Below, one piece after another: positions 1 to 10,906 of a DNA stretch of 49,655 nucleotides. Each line of letters opens with the position of its first letter. Within the stretch, counting starts at the first letter, position 1. The position numbers were made by a program, and so were the translations under genes. The stretch comes from JAURVT01 sp049059935 (lineage in GTDB: Bacteria; Actinomycetota; Actinomycetes; Propionibacteriales; Nocardioidaceae), in contig NZ_JBMGQR010000026.1 in the NCBI RefSeq assembly GCF_049059935.1, forward strand, positions 1 to 49,655, given 5' to 3'. The notes beneath the pieces are model-generated. The model did not search any database, was not told the DNA's origin, and was given only the letters and a program-made list of their open reading frames with translations.

Positions 1-1
1 C

Positions 2-2053
<2,052 letters not shown>

Positions 2054-2066
2054 CCGGTCCCAGGAT

Positions 2067-2585
2067 TCAGCCCCACGCCACGGCGACGCACGTCCAGCGT
2101 GCGTCGTCGCGGCGGTCGTCGCGCAGCTCGAGCCGGAGCGCGAGGGCGCGGGACTGCGGACCCTGGACGATGCGCGCGGAGATCTCGGCCGCGTAGCCGG
2201 CGGGCCGGCTGACGTGGACCGACGCGACGCGCGAGCGAGGGGTGGCCGTGGTGCGCCGGGGACCGCTCGTGCGCACGCGGGCAAGGGTCGCGAGGCGGCG
2301 CGCGATCTCGTCGTGCACCTCCGGGGTCGTGCATCGGATCAGCTGCGACAGCGGACGGTGCCCGCCCGCGACCTCGACGAGCACCTGGACGATCGCCAGC
2401 GCCCGGGCCTCCATGTGGTCGCTCGGCGCCGGCGGCTCGACGAGCTCGAGCGCCGGACGCGGGCAGGGGTGCGACTCGGGCTGGACGGCCAGGCACCCCT
2501 CGAGCGGCAGCTGCCACTGGTCGTCCGCGGCGAGCCGGTGGCGCCGCGGGTGGTCGGGCAGGCGGCGGATGTCGAGCGTGGTCAT
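2067..2585 (-). CDS. Rv3235-family conserved actinobacterial protein
   Basis: A 172-residue protein resembling the Rv3235 family (small actinobacterial proteins encoded near secA, no known reaction). The N-terminal 60 residues are Pro/His-rich and probably disordered. The conserved core follows (around residues 60-172): an ARALAIVQVLVEVAGGHRP segment, LIRCTTPEVHDEIARR, and a C-terminal beta region with VHVSRPAGYAAEIS and ALRLE. Its ATG overlaps the stop of the upstream LysM gene in an ATGA arrangement, so the two are probably translated together. There is no signal peptide or membrane segment. Family membership is from remembered motif similarity; function is unknown. Confidence 0.75.
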   Translation of the reverse strand: MTTLDIRRLPDHPRRHRLAADDQWQLPLEGCLAVQPESHPCPRPALELVEPPAPSDHMEARALAIVQVLVEVAGGHRPLSQLIRCTTPEVHDEIARRLATLARVRTSGPRRTTATPRSRVASVHVSRPAGYAAEISARIVQGPQSRALALRLELRDDRRDDARWTCVAVAWG

Positions 2586-3241
2586 GGCCGGGCCTCCGGG
2601 TTGGGTGCGGGTCGGGGCTGACGCAGGCGGGTGCCCGGCAGCAACAGGTCGGGGTCGGGGCCGATGCGGCCCCGGTTGGCGCGGTGCCAGCGCTCGACCG
2701 ACCGGGCCACGTCGGCGTCACCGGCCGACGCGGGCAGCGAGCGGCGGGCGAGGTCCCACAGGCAGTCGCCGGTGCGGACCTCCACCCACGTGGTGGTAGT
2801 CGTCGTCGGCGTCGACGCGCGCACGGGCGCGGGCGACTCGGGCCGGTCGGGAAGGCGCAGCCCGCTGAGGTCGGGGCGCCGGTCGTCGGCGGACGGGGCC
2901 TGCGCCGACACCGCCGGGCTCGCCCCGGCCACCAGGACGGCGACCCCCGCGGCCGTCAGCGCGATCCGCCGCCAGCGACGCGGCGTGAGGCGCACCGCCA
3001 TCCGCAGCGCCCGCGACCGCGGCGCCACCAGGGCGGTGAGCACGACGAGCGTCGAGGTGAGGGCCAGGTAGGCCGCGGCTGCCGTGCCGGCGAGGACGAC
3101 CACGTCGGCCAGCGCGGTCTCGACGGTCAGGGCGGGCCCGGCGTCGTGCAGGCGGGCCAGGCGCGCCGGGGCGGACGTCGCGAGCACCGCGGCGCCGACC
3201 ACGACGGCGGGCACCGGGAGATGACGAGCGACGGACCGCAT
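2582..3241 (-). CDS. Membrane protein with C-terminal LysM-like domain
   Basis: A 219-residue protein. The N-terminal half has about three hydrophobic segments (near residues 7-25, 42-75 and 92-112). A Thr/Pro-rich linker follows, then a C-terminal LysM-like module (from about residue 145: WVEVRTGDCLWDLARR ... WHRANRGRIGPDPDLLLPGTRL). LysM modules bind peptidoglycan, so a membrane-anchored, wall-binding protein is likely. I chose the ATG at 3241 because GGAGG precedes it by about 8 bases and a hydrophobic segment follows at once; the longer open frame upstream runs antisense to the next gene. Its stop overlaps the start of the Rv3235-like gene. No catalytic domain is visible. Confidence 0.8.
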   Translation of the reverse strand: MRSVARHLPVPAVVVGAAVLATSAPARLARLHDAGPALTVETALADVVVLAGTAAAAYLALTSTLVVLTALVAPRSRALRMAVRLTPRRWRRIALTAAGVAVLVAGASPAVSAQAPSADDRRPDLSGLRLPDRPESPAPVRASTPTTTTTTWVEVRTGDCLWDLARRSLPASAGDADVARSVERWHRANRGRIGPDPDLLLPGTRLRQPRPAPNPEARP

Positions 3242-3266
3242 CGGACACCTCCGGAGTTGTTTCGCT

Positions 3267-3290
3267 ACGTTTGACGACGTTTGGCAACGT
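3267..3290. repeat. Three 10-bp-phased direct repeats in a divergent promoter region
   Basis: ACGT occurs exactly every ten bases at 3267, 3277 and 3287, within the decamers ACGTTTGACG, ACGTTTGGCA and ACGTGTGGAG. The array lies between the divergent LysM-protein gene and the 174-aa gene. One-helical-turn spacing suits a head-to-tail DNA-binding protein, but no binder is identified. Confidence 0.5.
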
Positions 3291-3352
3291 GTGGAGATCT
3301 TGGACGGCTCGGCGGCCGACGTCAAGACCCGGACAGCCGCCTGTGGGCGCCG

Positions 3353-3358
3353 TAGCCT
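3353..3358 (+). promoter_or_regulatory. -10 element, probable leaderless start
   Basis: TAGCCT ends 6 bases before the GTG of the 174-aa gene and no ribosome-binding site is visible. This predicts that transcription begins at or next to the start codon. Confidence 0.55.
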
Positions 3359-3364
3359 GCCGTC

Positions 3365-3889
3365 GTGGCGTGGGACGAGCTGTTCGCCGACCTCGAGTCG
3401 TCGGCCGAGGCGTGGGAGCAGCGCGAGCGCGACGCCGAGATCGCCGAGCGCACCCGGAGCGCCTGGTCGCAGGTGGGCTGGGCCGAGCGCTGCGTGGGGT
3501 CGAGGGTGTCGCTGCGGGTCGACGGCCTCGGCTCCGTGGACGGCGAGGTCGACACCGTCGCCCGCACCTGGCTGCTGCTCCGTGCCGGCGGTGCCGTCGA
3601 CTGGGTGGTCGCGCTCGACGCCGTCCTCGGGGTCGTCGGCGCCCCGGCCTCCCCGGCGGCCCGCGCTCGTGGCGGCGAGGTTGCCGCCCGGATGGGCTGG
3701 ACCAACGCCTGGACCGTGCTCGTCCGCGACCACGCCGTCGTGCAGGTGGTCAGGCGCGACGGCTCACGCGTCGACGGCCTCCCCGTGCGGGTGGGGGAGG
3801 ACTTCGTGGAGCTGCGCGTCTCAGAGGATCGCTCCCGGACGGAGATCGTGCCGTTCGGGGCGGTCGTCGCGGTGCGGTGTCAGCGGTAG
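3365..3889 (+). CDS. Conserved actinobacterial protein of unknown function
   Basis: A 174-residue soluble protein that I cannot assign to a named family. The first 45 residues are charged and helical (MAWDELFADLESSAEAWEQR). Residues 45-174 alternate short hydrophobic strands and Gly/Asp turns (SRVSLRVDGLGSVDGEV, DWVVALDAVLGVVGAP, AWTVLVRDHAVVQVVRRDG), which suggests a small beta-barrel fold. There is no signal peptide or metal motif. The GTG start is supported by a TAGCCT -10 element six bases upstream. It precedes an HTH gene and the CpaB/CpaE-like pair in a block that I believe is often conserved in related genera. Real coding is likely from codon usage; function is open. Confidence 0.75.
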   Translation: MAWDELFADLESSAEAWEQRERDAEIAERTRSAWSQVGWAERCVGSRVSLRVDGLGSVDGEVDTVARTWLLLRAGGAVDWVVALDAVLGVVGAPASPAARARGGEVAARMGWTNAWTVLVRDHAVVQVVRRDGSRVDGLPVRVGEDFVELRVSEDRSRTEIVPFGAVVAVRCQR

Positions 3890-3946
3890 GTGGTGGAAAG
3901 ACGCACCGAGGACGGCGGCGGTGGGGCGCCGCGGTCAGCGTCTCGG

Positions 3947-4073
3947 TCTGCGAGACGACCTCGGGACCTGAGTCTGCGAACCACGGCAGATGGTCACGAA
4001 CCGTGGTGAATTCCCCACGGTTCGCGACCGTTTGCCATGGTCGGCACCGCTCAGGGCCCGCACGTCTCGCAGA
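3947..4073. repeat. 127-bp imperfect palindrome between convergent genes
   Basis: The stretch 3947-4010 is nearly the reverse complement of 4011-4073. The centre is GAATTC at 4008-4013. The inner 30 bases of each arm match at about 25 positions, including a perfect 10-bp pair (CGAACCGTGG at 3997-4006 with CCACGGTTCG at 4015-4024). The outermost 11 bases also pair perfectly (TCTGCGAGACG with CGTCTCGCAGA). The middle needs small gaps. It fills most of the 249-base gap between two converging genes and could be a bidirectional terminator or a decayed palindromic element. Confidence 0.8.
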
Positions 4074-4138
4074 GTGGGACGCACCGCCGTCCTCGCTGCC
4101 GAACGACGCGCGAGCAGACCAGCGGCGGGCACCGCTGC

Positions 4139-4369
4139 TCAGGAGGACGGCGACTCCGCCTGCGACTCCCGCCGCGTCACCGCGTACTGCCGCTGGATGT
4201 AGTCCTCGAGCTCGGTGGCCTCGACGCGCCAGATGCCGCGGCCGCCGATCTTGATGCCGCGCAGCTCTCCGGTGCGGAGCAGGCCGAGGACGACGCGCTC
4301 GGTGACGCTGAGCACCTCGGCGACCTCGATCGCGGACAGGAACCGCGGCTGCTGTGATCCCAACGGCAT
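4139..4369 (-). CDS. Small excisionase-type (BldC/MerR-like) helix-turn-helix protein
   Basis: A 76-residue DNA-binding protein. Almost the whole chain is one winged HTH of the excisionase/BldC type: RFLSAIEVAEVLSVTERVVLGLLRTGELRGIKIGG, followed by RGIWRVEATELEDYIQRQY. There is no effector domain, so it probably acts by cooperative binding to repeated sites rather than as a sensor. The chosen ATG sits just before the conserved core; a weak -10-like CACACT lies about six bases upstream, so it may be leaderless. It is divergent from the SAF/CpaB-like gene and could regulate that operon. A BldC paralog is the best guess; it is not diagnostic of a mobile element here. Confidence 0.85.
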   Translation of the reverse strand: MPLGSQQPRFLSAIEVAEVLSVTERVVLGLLRTGELRGIKIGGRGIWRVEATELEDYIQRQYAVTRRESQAESPSS

Positions 4370-4468
4370 GGGGCCAGTGTGCCAGCAGGGACCGACGGGC
4401 CGCGTCCACGACGCCCACCTGTGGAGAACCGCTGGACGGATGGGCCCGGCCACGGTGTGATGTGCGCC

Positions 4469-5152
4469 ATGTCCTCTCACGAGACGCCCTCGGGGGCGCC
4501 CAGGGCGGCGCGGCTGCGTCGTCGTCGGTGGAGCGACCCGCGGGTCCTCGTCGGCCTGGTGATCGTGGCCGCCTCGGTGGCCGGCGTGGCGACGCTGGTC
4601 AGCACGGCCGACGACACGGTCGCGGTCTGGGCCACGCGGTCCGACGTCCGCGCGGGCGAGGCCGCCGACGTCGCTCAGCTGCGGCCCGTCCGCGTCCGGC
4701 TCGACGACGACACCCGGTCGCGCTACGTCGTGGCCGAGGGGGCGGCGTCCGACCGGTTCGTCGACGCCCTCGATGGCCGGGTCTGGTCGCGCTCGCTCGA
4801 CGGCGGCGAGCTCGTCGCCGAGGGCGCGATCACCGACCAGGCCGATGCCGCCGACGCCGAGGTGCCGCTGCGCGTCGAGCGGGGTGCCCTGCCCGACGAC
4901 CTCGCCACCGGCGACACCGTCGACGTCTGGGTCACGCCCCAGGACGGCGCGCAGGCCGGGGCGACCGACGCACCCGGCGCGCGACGCGTGGCGACGGCCG
5001 TCCGCGTGCTCGACGTGGGCGGTGACGGCGGTGCGCTGGGCGACGCCACCTCCACCACGGTCCTGGTCGCCGTCGACGACGCCGCCCTGGAGGACGTCGT
5101 GGGTGCGGTGGGCGGCGCGCGCGTGACCCTCGTGCGCGTGCCGGGCGCATGA
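4469..5152 (+). CDS. SAF-domain (CpaB-like) membrane-anchored protein
   Basis: A 227-residue protein with a basic N-terminus and one transmembrane helix (about residues 26-46). It continues with a SAF-type domain: VWATRSDVRAGEAADVAQLRPVRVRL, then GRVWSRSLDGGELV and DLATGDTVDVWVTPQDG. SAF domains occur in CpaB/FlgA-type pilus and flagellar assembly proteins. The stop overlaps the start of the CpaE-like ATPase by 4 bases, supporting a shared role, presumably Flp/Tad-type assembly. An in-frame ATG at 4460 is an alternative start; neither has a clear ribosome-binding site. The rest of the tad machinery lies about 14 kb away. Confidence 0.8.
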   Translation: MSSHETPSGAPRAARLRRRRWSDPRVLVGLVIVAASVAGVATLVSTADDTVAVWATRSDVRAGEAADVAQLRPVRVRLDDDTRSRYVVAEGAASDRFVDALDGRVWSRSLDGGELVAEGAITDQADAADAEVPLRVERGALPDDLATGDTVDVWVTPQDGAQAGATDAPGARRVATAVRVLDVGGDGGALGDATSTTVLVAVDDAALEDVVGAVGGARVTLVRVPGA

Positions 5153-6378
5153 GCCTCGCGGTCCTGCTCGCGGCCGCCGACGAGCCGTGGGAGTCCACCG
5201 TCGCCCAGGACGTCCAGCAGGTGCCGGGCCTGCACCTCGCGCGCCGGTGCGTCGACGTCGCCGACGTCGTCGCCACCGCGGCCAGCGGCCGGGCCGACGT
5301 CGCCCTGCTGTCGATGCGCCTGCCCGGCCTCGACGTCGACGTCGTCCGCCGGCTCCGCGAGAGCGGTGCGGTGCCGGTGGTGGTCGCGCCCACCCGCGAC
5401 CAGGTCGACGCGGCCCGCGCCACGGCGCTCGGGGTCGCCGCCGTGGTGGGCGTCGACGACGTCGTCGACCTGCCCCGGGTGGTCGAGGACGCCCGCGCCG
5501 GTGCGGACGAGCCGCCTGCGCCCGGTGCCGAGCCCGGCCACGGACGGGTCGTGACCGTCTGGGGGCCCACGGGTGCGCCGGGCCGGAGCACCGTCGCGGT
5601 CGGGCTGGCCAGCGAGGCGGCGCACCTGGGCATCCCGACGCTGCTGGTCGACGCCGACGTCCACGGCGGGGCGGTGGCGCCCATGCTCGCGATGCTGGAC
5701 GAGGTGAGCGGGCTGCTCGCCGCCGCACGCGCCGCCAACGCGGGAGGTCTCGACGCCGCCGGCCTCGCGTCCCACTCGCGGGAGGTCGTGCCGGGGCTCA
5801 CCGTCCTCACCGGGCTGCCGCGCGCCGACCGCTGGCCCGCGCTGCGCCCGGCCGCGTTCGACGCGGTGCTGGAGGTGGCCCGGACGACCGCCGCCCTCGT
5901 CGTGGTCGACGTCGGCTTCGACCTCGACGGCGGCGACGACGAGCTCGGGTCGGCCGCCCCGCGACGCACCGCGACGGCGCTCGCCGCGCTCGACCGGGCC
6001 GACACGGTGGTCGCCGTCGGCTCGGCCGACCCGCTCGGGCTCGCCAGGCTCACCCGTGGCCTGCACGACCTGCGCGAGGTCGTCCCGGCACGGGCGCCGC
6101 TCGTCGTCGTCAACCGTGTCCGCGACTCGCTGGGCTGGGACACCGACGAGGTCTCGCGCTCGATCGAGCGCTTCACCGGCGTCGCCCCGTCGGCGTTCCT
6201 GCGCGACGACCGCGCGGCCGTCGACCGCGCCTGGGTGCACGGCCAGGCCCTGGTCGAGTGCGCCCCGGACGCCCCGCTGCGTCGCGACCTCGCCGAGCTC
6301 ACCCGCCAGGTCGTCGTCCGCGACGGGCCCCTACCCGGCCGCACGCGCAGCCGGCGCCGACGACGCCCGTTAGCCTGA
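5149..6378 (+). CDS. CpaE/TadZ-like MinD-family ATPase
   Basis: A 409-residue protein. Residues 1-120 resemble a degenerate receiver-like domain (LAVLLAAADEPWE ... RADVALLSMRLPGLD). A MinD/ParA-type ATPase domain follows, with the P-loop region VWGPTGAPGRSTVAVGLA around residues 138-155, LLVDADVHGG and VVVDVGFDLDG. The loop reads GAPGRST instead of the canonical KGGxGKT, so an Arg replaces the Walker Lys and the first signature Lys is absent. CpaE/TadZ proteins place Tad pilus machinery at the cell pole. The gene is translationally coupled to the SAF-domain gene. The C-terminus is Arg-rich. ATP binding is plausible but not certain. Confidence 0.82.
   Translation: MSLAVLLAAADEPWESTVAQDVQQVPGLHLARRCVDVADVVATAASGRADVALLSMRLPGLDVDVVRRLRESGAVPVVVAPTRDQVDAARATALGVAAVVGVDDVVDLPRVVEDARAGADEPPAPGAEPGHGRVVTVWGPTGAPGRSTVAVGLASEAAHLGIPTLLVDADVHGGAVAPMLAMLDEVSGLLAAARAANAGGLDAAGLASHSREVVPGLTVLTGLPRADRWPALRPAAFDAVLEVARTTAALVVVDVGFDLDGGDDELGSAAPRRTATALAALDRADTVVAVGSADPLGLARLTRGLHDLREVVPARAPLVVVNRVRDSLGWDTDEVSRSIERFTGVAPSAFLRDDRAAVDRAWVHGQALVECAPDAPLRRDLAELTRQVVVRDGPLPGRTRSRRRRRPLA
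6371..6376 (+). promoter_or_regulatory. -10 element, probable leaderless start of WS/DGAT gene
   Basis: TAGCCT ends six bases before the GTG at 6383 and overlaps the stop codon of the preceding ATPase gene. It suggests an internal leaderless promoter. Confidence 0.5.
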
Positions 6379-6382
6379 CCCC

Positions 6383-7792
6383 GTGCCCGCTCGCCTCAAT
6401 CCGCTCGATGCCACCTTCCTGAGCGAGGAGACCCGCACGACGCCGCGCCAGGTCACCACGCTCGCCGTGCTCGAGCCGGGGCCCGACGGCTTCGACTACG
6501 ACCGGCTCGTGCGGGTCATCTCCGAGCGCATCGCCCTGGTGCCGCGCTACCGCCAGCGGGTGATGAGCGTGCCCGGCGGCGTCGGCGCACCGGTGTGGGT
6601 CGACGACGAGGACTTCGACCTCACCTTCCACGTCCGACGCTCGGCCCTGCCCAGCCCCGGCACCACCGAGTCGCTCCGCGACCTCGTCTCGCGGCTCATC
6701 TCGCGCCGCCTCGACCTCGACAAGCCGCTGTGGGAGGCGTACCTCGTCGAGGGCCTCGAGGGCGGACGCGTCGCGCTGCTCATCAAGTCGCACCAGGCGC
6801 TCGTCGACGGGTCCGAGACGGTCGACCTCGCCCAGGTGCTGCTGGAGGAGACCACCCGCGACCGCGAGGTCCCGCCCGACGGCTGGAGCCCGCGCGTCGC
6901 CCCGAGCCCGGTCACGCTCGTCGCCGACGCGATGGCCGACCTCGCCGCCCACCCCACGCAGGTGGTCGGTCTGGCCGGCGCGGCGCTGGCGCGCGTCGCG
7001 TCGCTGCTCCCCGTGCTCGGCCCGCCGCGGCCCGACCACGACCACCTGCTCACCGGCGAGCTGAGCCAGCACCGGCGGTTCGTCACCGTCGCGACCCGGC
7101 TCGACGACTACCGCCGGGTCCGCGACGCGCACGGTGGCACCGTCAACGACGTCATCCTCGCCACGATCGCGAGCGCCGTGCGGGCGTGGCTGCTCACCCG
7201 CGCCGAGCCCGTGGCCGAGACGATGCGCCTGCGCGCGATGGTGCCGATGTCGGTGGTGTCGCCCGACGGCGCGCCCACCTCGCTCGGCAGCAAGGTCCGT
7301 GGTCACCTGCTCACGCTGCCCGTCGGCGAGAGCAACCCCGTCGTCCGGCTCCACCAGGTGTCGTACGCGCTCAAGGCGCACCGCGAGACCGGTGTCGCCG
7401 TCGCGGCCAACACCCTCGCCGGGCTGCCCGGCTTCGCGCCCACGACCTTCCACGCGGTCGGCGCCCGCGTCGCCGACTCCGCGTTCGGACGTCCGTTCCA
7501 GCTCGTCATCACCAACGTGCCCGGGCCCCAGGAGCCGATGTACATGGCGGGCGCGCGCGTCGCCGAGACGTACCCCGCGCTGCCGCTCACCCACGACCGT
7601 CTGCTGTCGATCGGCGTCACGTCCTACGACGGCGGCGTCTACTTCGGCCTCGTCGCCGACCGCCAGGCGATCCCCGACGCCGACGTCCTCGGGCAGTGCA
7701 TCACCGAGGCCCTCGAGGAGCTGGTCGAGAGCACCAGCCCGTCGCGCCAGCGCGCACCGCGCGGCCGCAAGCGCCCGGCGAAGAAGTCGTGA
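6383..7792 (+). CDS. WS/DGAT-family O-acyltransferase with altered HHxxxDG motif
   Basis: A 469-residue member of the wax ester synthase/diacylglycerol acyltransferase family, which makes storage triacylglycerol or wax esters from acyl-CoA. N-terminal LNPLDATFLSEE, PLWEAYLVEGLEGGRVALLIKSH, a central PMSVVSPDGAPTSLGSK and C-terminal ITNVPGPQEPMYMAGARV are all typical. The active-site motif HHxxxDG reads H137-Q138-A-L-V-D142-G143: the second His, regarded as the general base, is Gln. Length is normal and no frameshift is seen. The C-terminus is Lys/Arg-rich. The GTG start overlaps nothing and follows a TAGCCT -10 element. It may be a family paralog with changed or lost transferase activity. Confidence 0.9.
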   Translation: MPARLNPLDATFLSEETRTTPRQVTTLAVLEPGPDGFDYDRLVRVISERIALVPRYRQRVMSVPGGVGAPVWVDDEDFDLTFHVRRSALPSPGTTESLRDLVSRLISRRLDLDKPLWEAYLVEGLEGGRVALLIKSHQALVDGSETVDLAQVLLEETTRDREVPPDGWSPRVAPSPVTLVADAMADLAAHPTQVVGLAGAALARVASLLPVLGPPRPDHDHLLTGELSQHRRFVTVATRLDDYRRVRDAHGGTVNDVILATIASAVRAWLLTRAEPVAETMRLRAMVPMSVVSPDGAPTSLGSKVRGHLLTLPVGESNPVVRLHQVSYALKAHRETGVAVAANTLAGLPGFAPTTFHAVGARVADSAFGRPFQLVITNVPGPQEPMYMAGARVAETYPALPLTHDRLLSIGVTSYDGGVYFGLVADRQAIPDADVLGQCITEALEELVESTSPSRQRAPRGRKRPAKKS

Positions 7793-8097
7793 GCACCCGC
7801 GCCTACCTCGCCGTCACCCGCGAGCACCTGCGCGCGCTGCGGTCCGACGGGGTCCTGCGGCGTGAGGGCACCGTCGCCTTCGTGGCGGTGAGCGACGACG
7901 AGGAGGACGAGGACGACGCCGCGTCCTCGGCCGCCGCGTGGGCCGAGGACGAGCACGGCGAGGCGCTCGTCGTCGCCGCCGACCTCGACGACGCCGAGGA
8001 CCCCGCCGAGGACGTCCCCCTGACGAGGATCGCCTCGTTCCTCGTGGGCGAGGACCTCGCCTGGTACGCCGCCCAAGAGCTCGATCTGCTGCTGTAG
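7789..8097 (+). CDS. DUF6912-like small protein
   Basis: A 102-residue acidic protein. It begins VSTRAYLAVTREHLRALRSDG, has an Asp/Glu-rich middle (DDEEDEDD) and ends with VGEDLAWYAAQELDLLL. The N-terminal strand and the terminal LAWYAAQEL segment match my memory of the DUF6912 family in actinobacteria, whose function is unknown; this copy is shorter than the roughly 150-residue family members I recall. The GTG start overlaps the stop of the acyltransferase gene (GTGA), so translation is coupled. There is no signal peptide or catalytic motif. Confidence 0.7.
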   Translation: MSTRAYLAVTREHLRALRSDGVLRREGTVAFVAVSDDEEDEDDAASSAAAWAEDEHGEALVVAADLDDAEDPAEDVPLTRIASFLVGEDLAWYAAQELDLLL

Positions 8098-8140
8098 GTG
8101 CACTTTGGCCCTGTCGGGCCGAGATGGCAGGGTGGGAGGC

Positions 8141-9769
<1,629 letters not shown>

Positions 9770-9770
9770 C

Positions 9771-10334
9771 GTGTCCCGCCGACTCGAGCCGCACCGTCCC
9801 GTCGACCTCGACGACGCGCAACGCCGCGTCTACGAGGCCGTCGCGGGCGGGCGCCGGGCCCAGGGCCCTCAGGCGTTCCCGCTCACCGACGACGACGGCT
9901 CCCTGCGGGGCCCGTTCGACGCCTTCCTGCTGTCGCCGCCCGTCGGGCACGCGCTGCAGGAGCTCGGCGCGGCGGTGCGGTTCGGCTCCGGCCTCACCGA
10001 CCGCGTGCGCGAGATCGCGATCCTCGCGGTGGCCGCGCGCGAGCGGTGCGCGTTCGAGCGGCAGGCCCACGAGGCCGTCGGCCGCACGATCGGGCTGGAC
10101 GACGCCCAGCTCCAGGCCCTCGCCGACGAGTCCGACCCGGCCGGCCTCGACGACCACGAGACCGCCGCGCTCACCCTCGTCCGGTCGCTGCTCGACGGCG
10201 ACGTCGACGAGCACACCTGGGTGCAGGTCGCGGGCGTGCTGGGTGAGCGCACCGTCTTCGAGCTGACGACGGTCGTCGGCTACTACCGGATGCTCGCCCT
10301 GCAGCTGAGGGTCTTCAGGGTCGACGACGCCTGA
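9771..10334 (+). CDS. Carboxymuconolactone decarboxylase-like (AhpD-fold) protein
   Basis: A 187-residue all-helical protein of the CMD/AhpD type. The conserved region is GPFDAFLLSPPVGHALQELGAAVRFGSGLTDRVREIAILAVAARERCAFERQAHEAVG. In AhpD-like peroxidases the active site is ExxCxxCxxxH; here it reads ERCAFERQAHE, so the first Cys is kept and the second position is Glu. Loss of the second Cys argues against an AhpD-style disulfide peroxidase and for a CMD-like or uncharacterised role. The GTG lies one base after the pruA stop, so it is probably co-transcribed with pruA. The substrate cannot be told. Confidence 0.85.
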   Translation: MSRRLEPHRPVDLDDAQRRVYEAVAGGRRAQGPQAFPLTDDDGSLRGPFDAFLLSPPVGHALQELGAAVRFGSGLTDRVREIAILAVAARERCAFERQAHEAVGRTIGLDDAQLQALADESDPAGLDDHETAALTLVRSLLDGDVDEHTWVQVAGVLGERTVFELTTVVGYYRMLALQLRVFRVDDA

Positions 10335-10346
10335 CCGGCGGGTTCG

Positions 10347-10832
10347 TCAGAGGCGCTTGTTGCCCTCGCGGCACTCGAGGCGGAGCGCCTGCACGATCGC
10401 CTTGGCGACCTCGGGCTCGACCTTCTTGCCGATGAAGGGGATCTTGACGCTGACGTCGCCGACGACCGTGAGCACGGTGTCGTCGCCCTTGGCGGCGAGG
10501 GTGGTCGTGCCCTTCATGCTGGCCGGCTGACCCTTGATGTCGACGGTGACGCGGCCGGTGCGGTCGCCGCCGGCGTCGGGGGCGTCCCAGGTCTCGACCT
10601 GGTCGACGCTGACGGTGTCGCCGACGATCTTCTTGAGCGCGTCGGGGAGCGCGGCGGGGATGGTGCGCGAGATCGTGACGGTCACGGCCTCGCCCTTGGA
10701 GGTCACGGTGACCTCGCGGCGGGTGGCGTTCATCTGGTCGCACACGTCGGTGCGGAACCCCTCGTCGCTGATCAGCGCGAACACGGCCTCCGGCGTGGCG
10801 CCCGGGTACGTCACGGTCTCCTCGATCTTCAT
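10347..10832 (-). CDS. DUF2505 domain protein (START-like fold)
   Basis: A 161-residue protein matching the DUF2505 family: MKIEETVTYPGATPEAVFALISDEGFRTDVCDQM, then VTVTISRTIPAALPDALKKIVGDTVSVDQVETW, and a C-terminal VEPEVAKAIVQALRLECREG helix. These proteins resemble the SRPBCC/START lipid-binding fold, with a beta-sheet closed by a long C-terminal helix. No enzymatic residues are apparent. It is divergent from the glutamate dehydrogenase gene. A TAGTCT -10 element ends six bases before its ATG and no ribosome-binding site is seen, suggesting a leaderless mRNA. Function is unknown. Confidence 0.85.
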   Translation of the reverse strand: MKIEETVTYPGATPEAVFALISDEGFRTDVCDQMNATRREVTVTSKGEAVTVTISRTIPAALPDALKKIVGDTVSVDQVETWDAPDAGGDRTGRVTVDIKGQPASMKGTTTLAAKGDDTVLTVVGDVSVKIPFIGKKVEPEVAKAIVQALRLECREGNKRL

Positions 10833-10838
10833 GGCGAC

Positions 10839-10844
10839 AGACTA
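10839..10844 (-). promoter_or_regulatory. -10 element, probable leaderless start of DUF2505 gene
   Basis: On the minus strand TAGTCT stands six bases before the ATG at 10832, with no ribosome-binding site between. Confidence 0.55.
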
Positions 10845-10906
10845 GGGCGTTAGTGTCGTGCCGTCGCACAACGGCGTGCGGCGTGCTGAGCCGAAGGGGT
10901 CGCATC

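Noticed and set aside
4139..4369. Phage excisionase indicating an integrated element
   Set aside because: The HTH is of the chromosomal BldC type; no integrase, attachment repeats or phage genes are nearby.
10853..10906. Earlier GTG start for the large glutamate dehydrogenase
   Set aside because: The added 18 residues are Arg-rich and the GTG falls inside a TAGTGT promoter-like hexamer, whereas the TTG at 10907 has AAGGGG six bases upstream.
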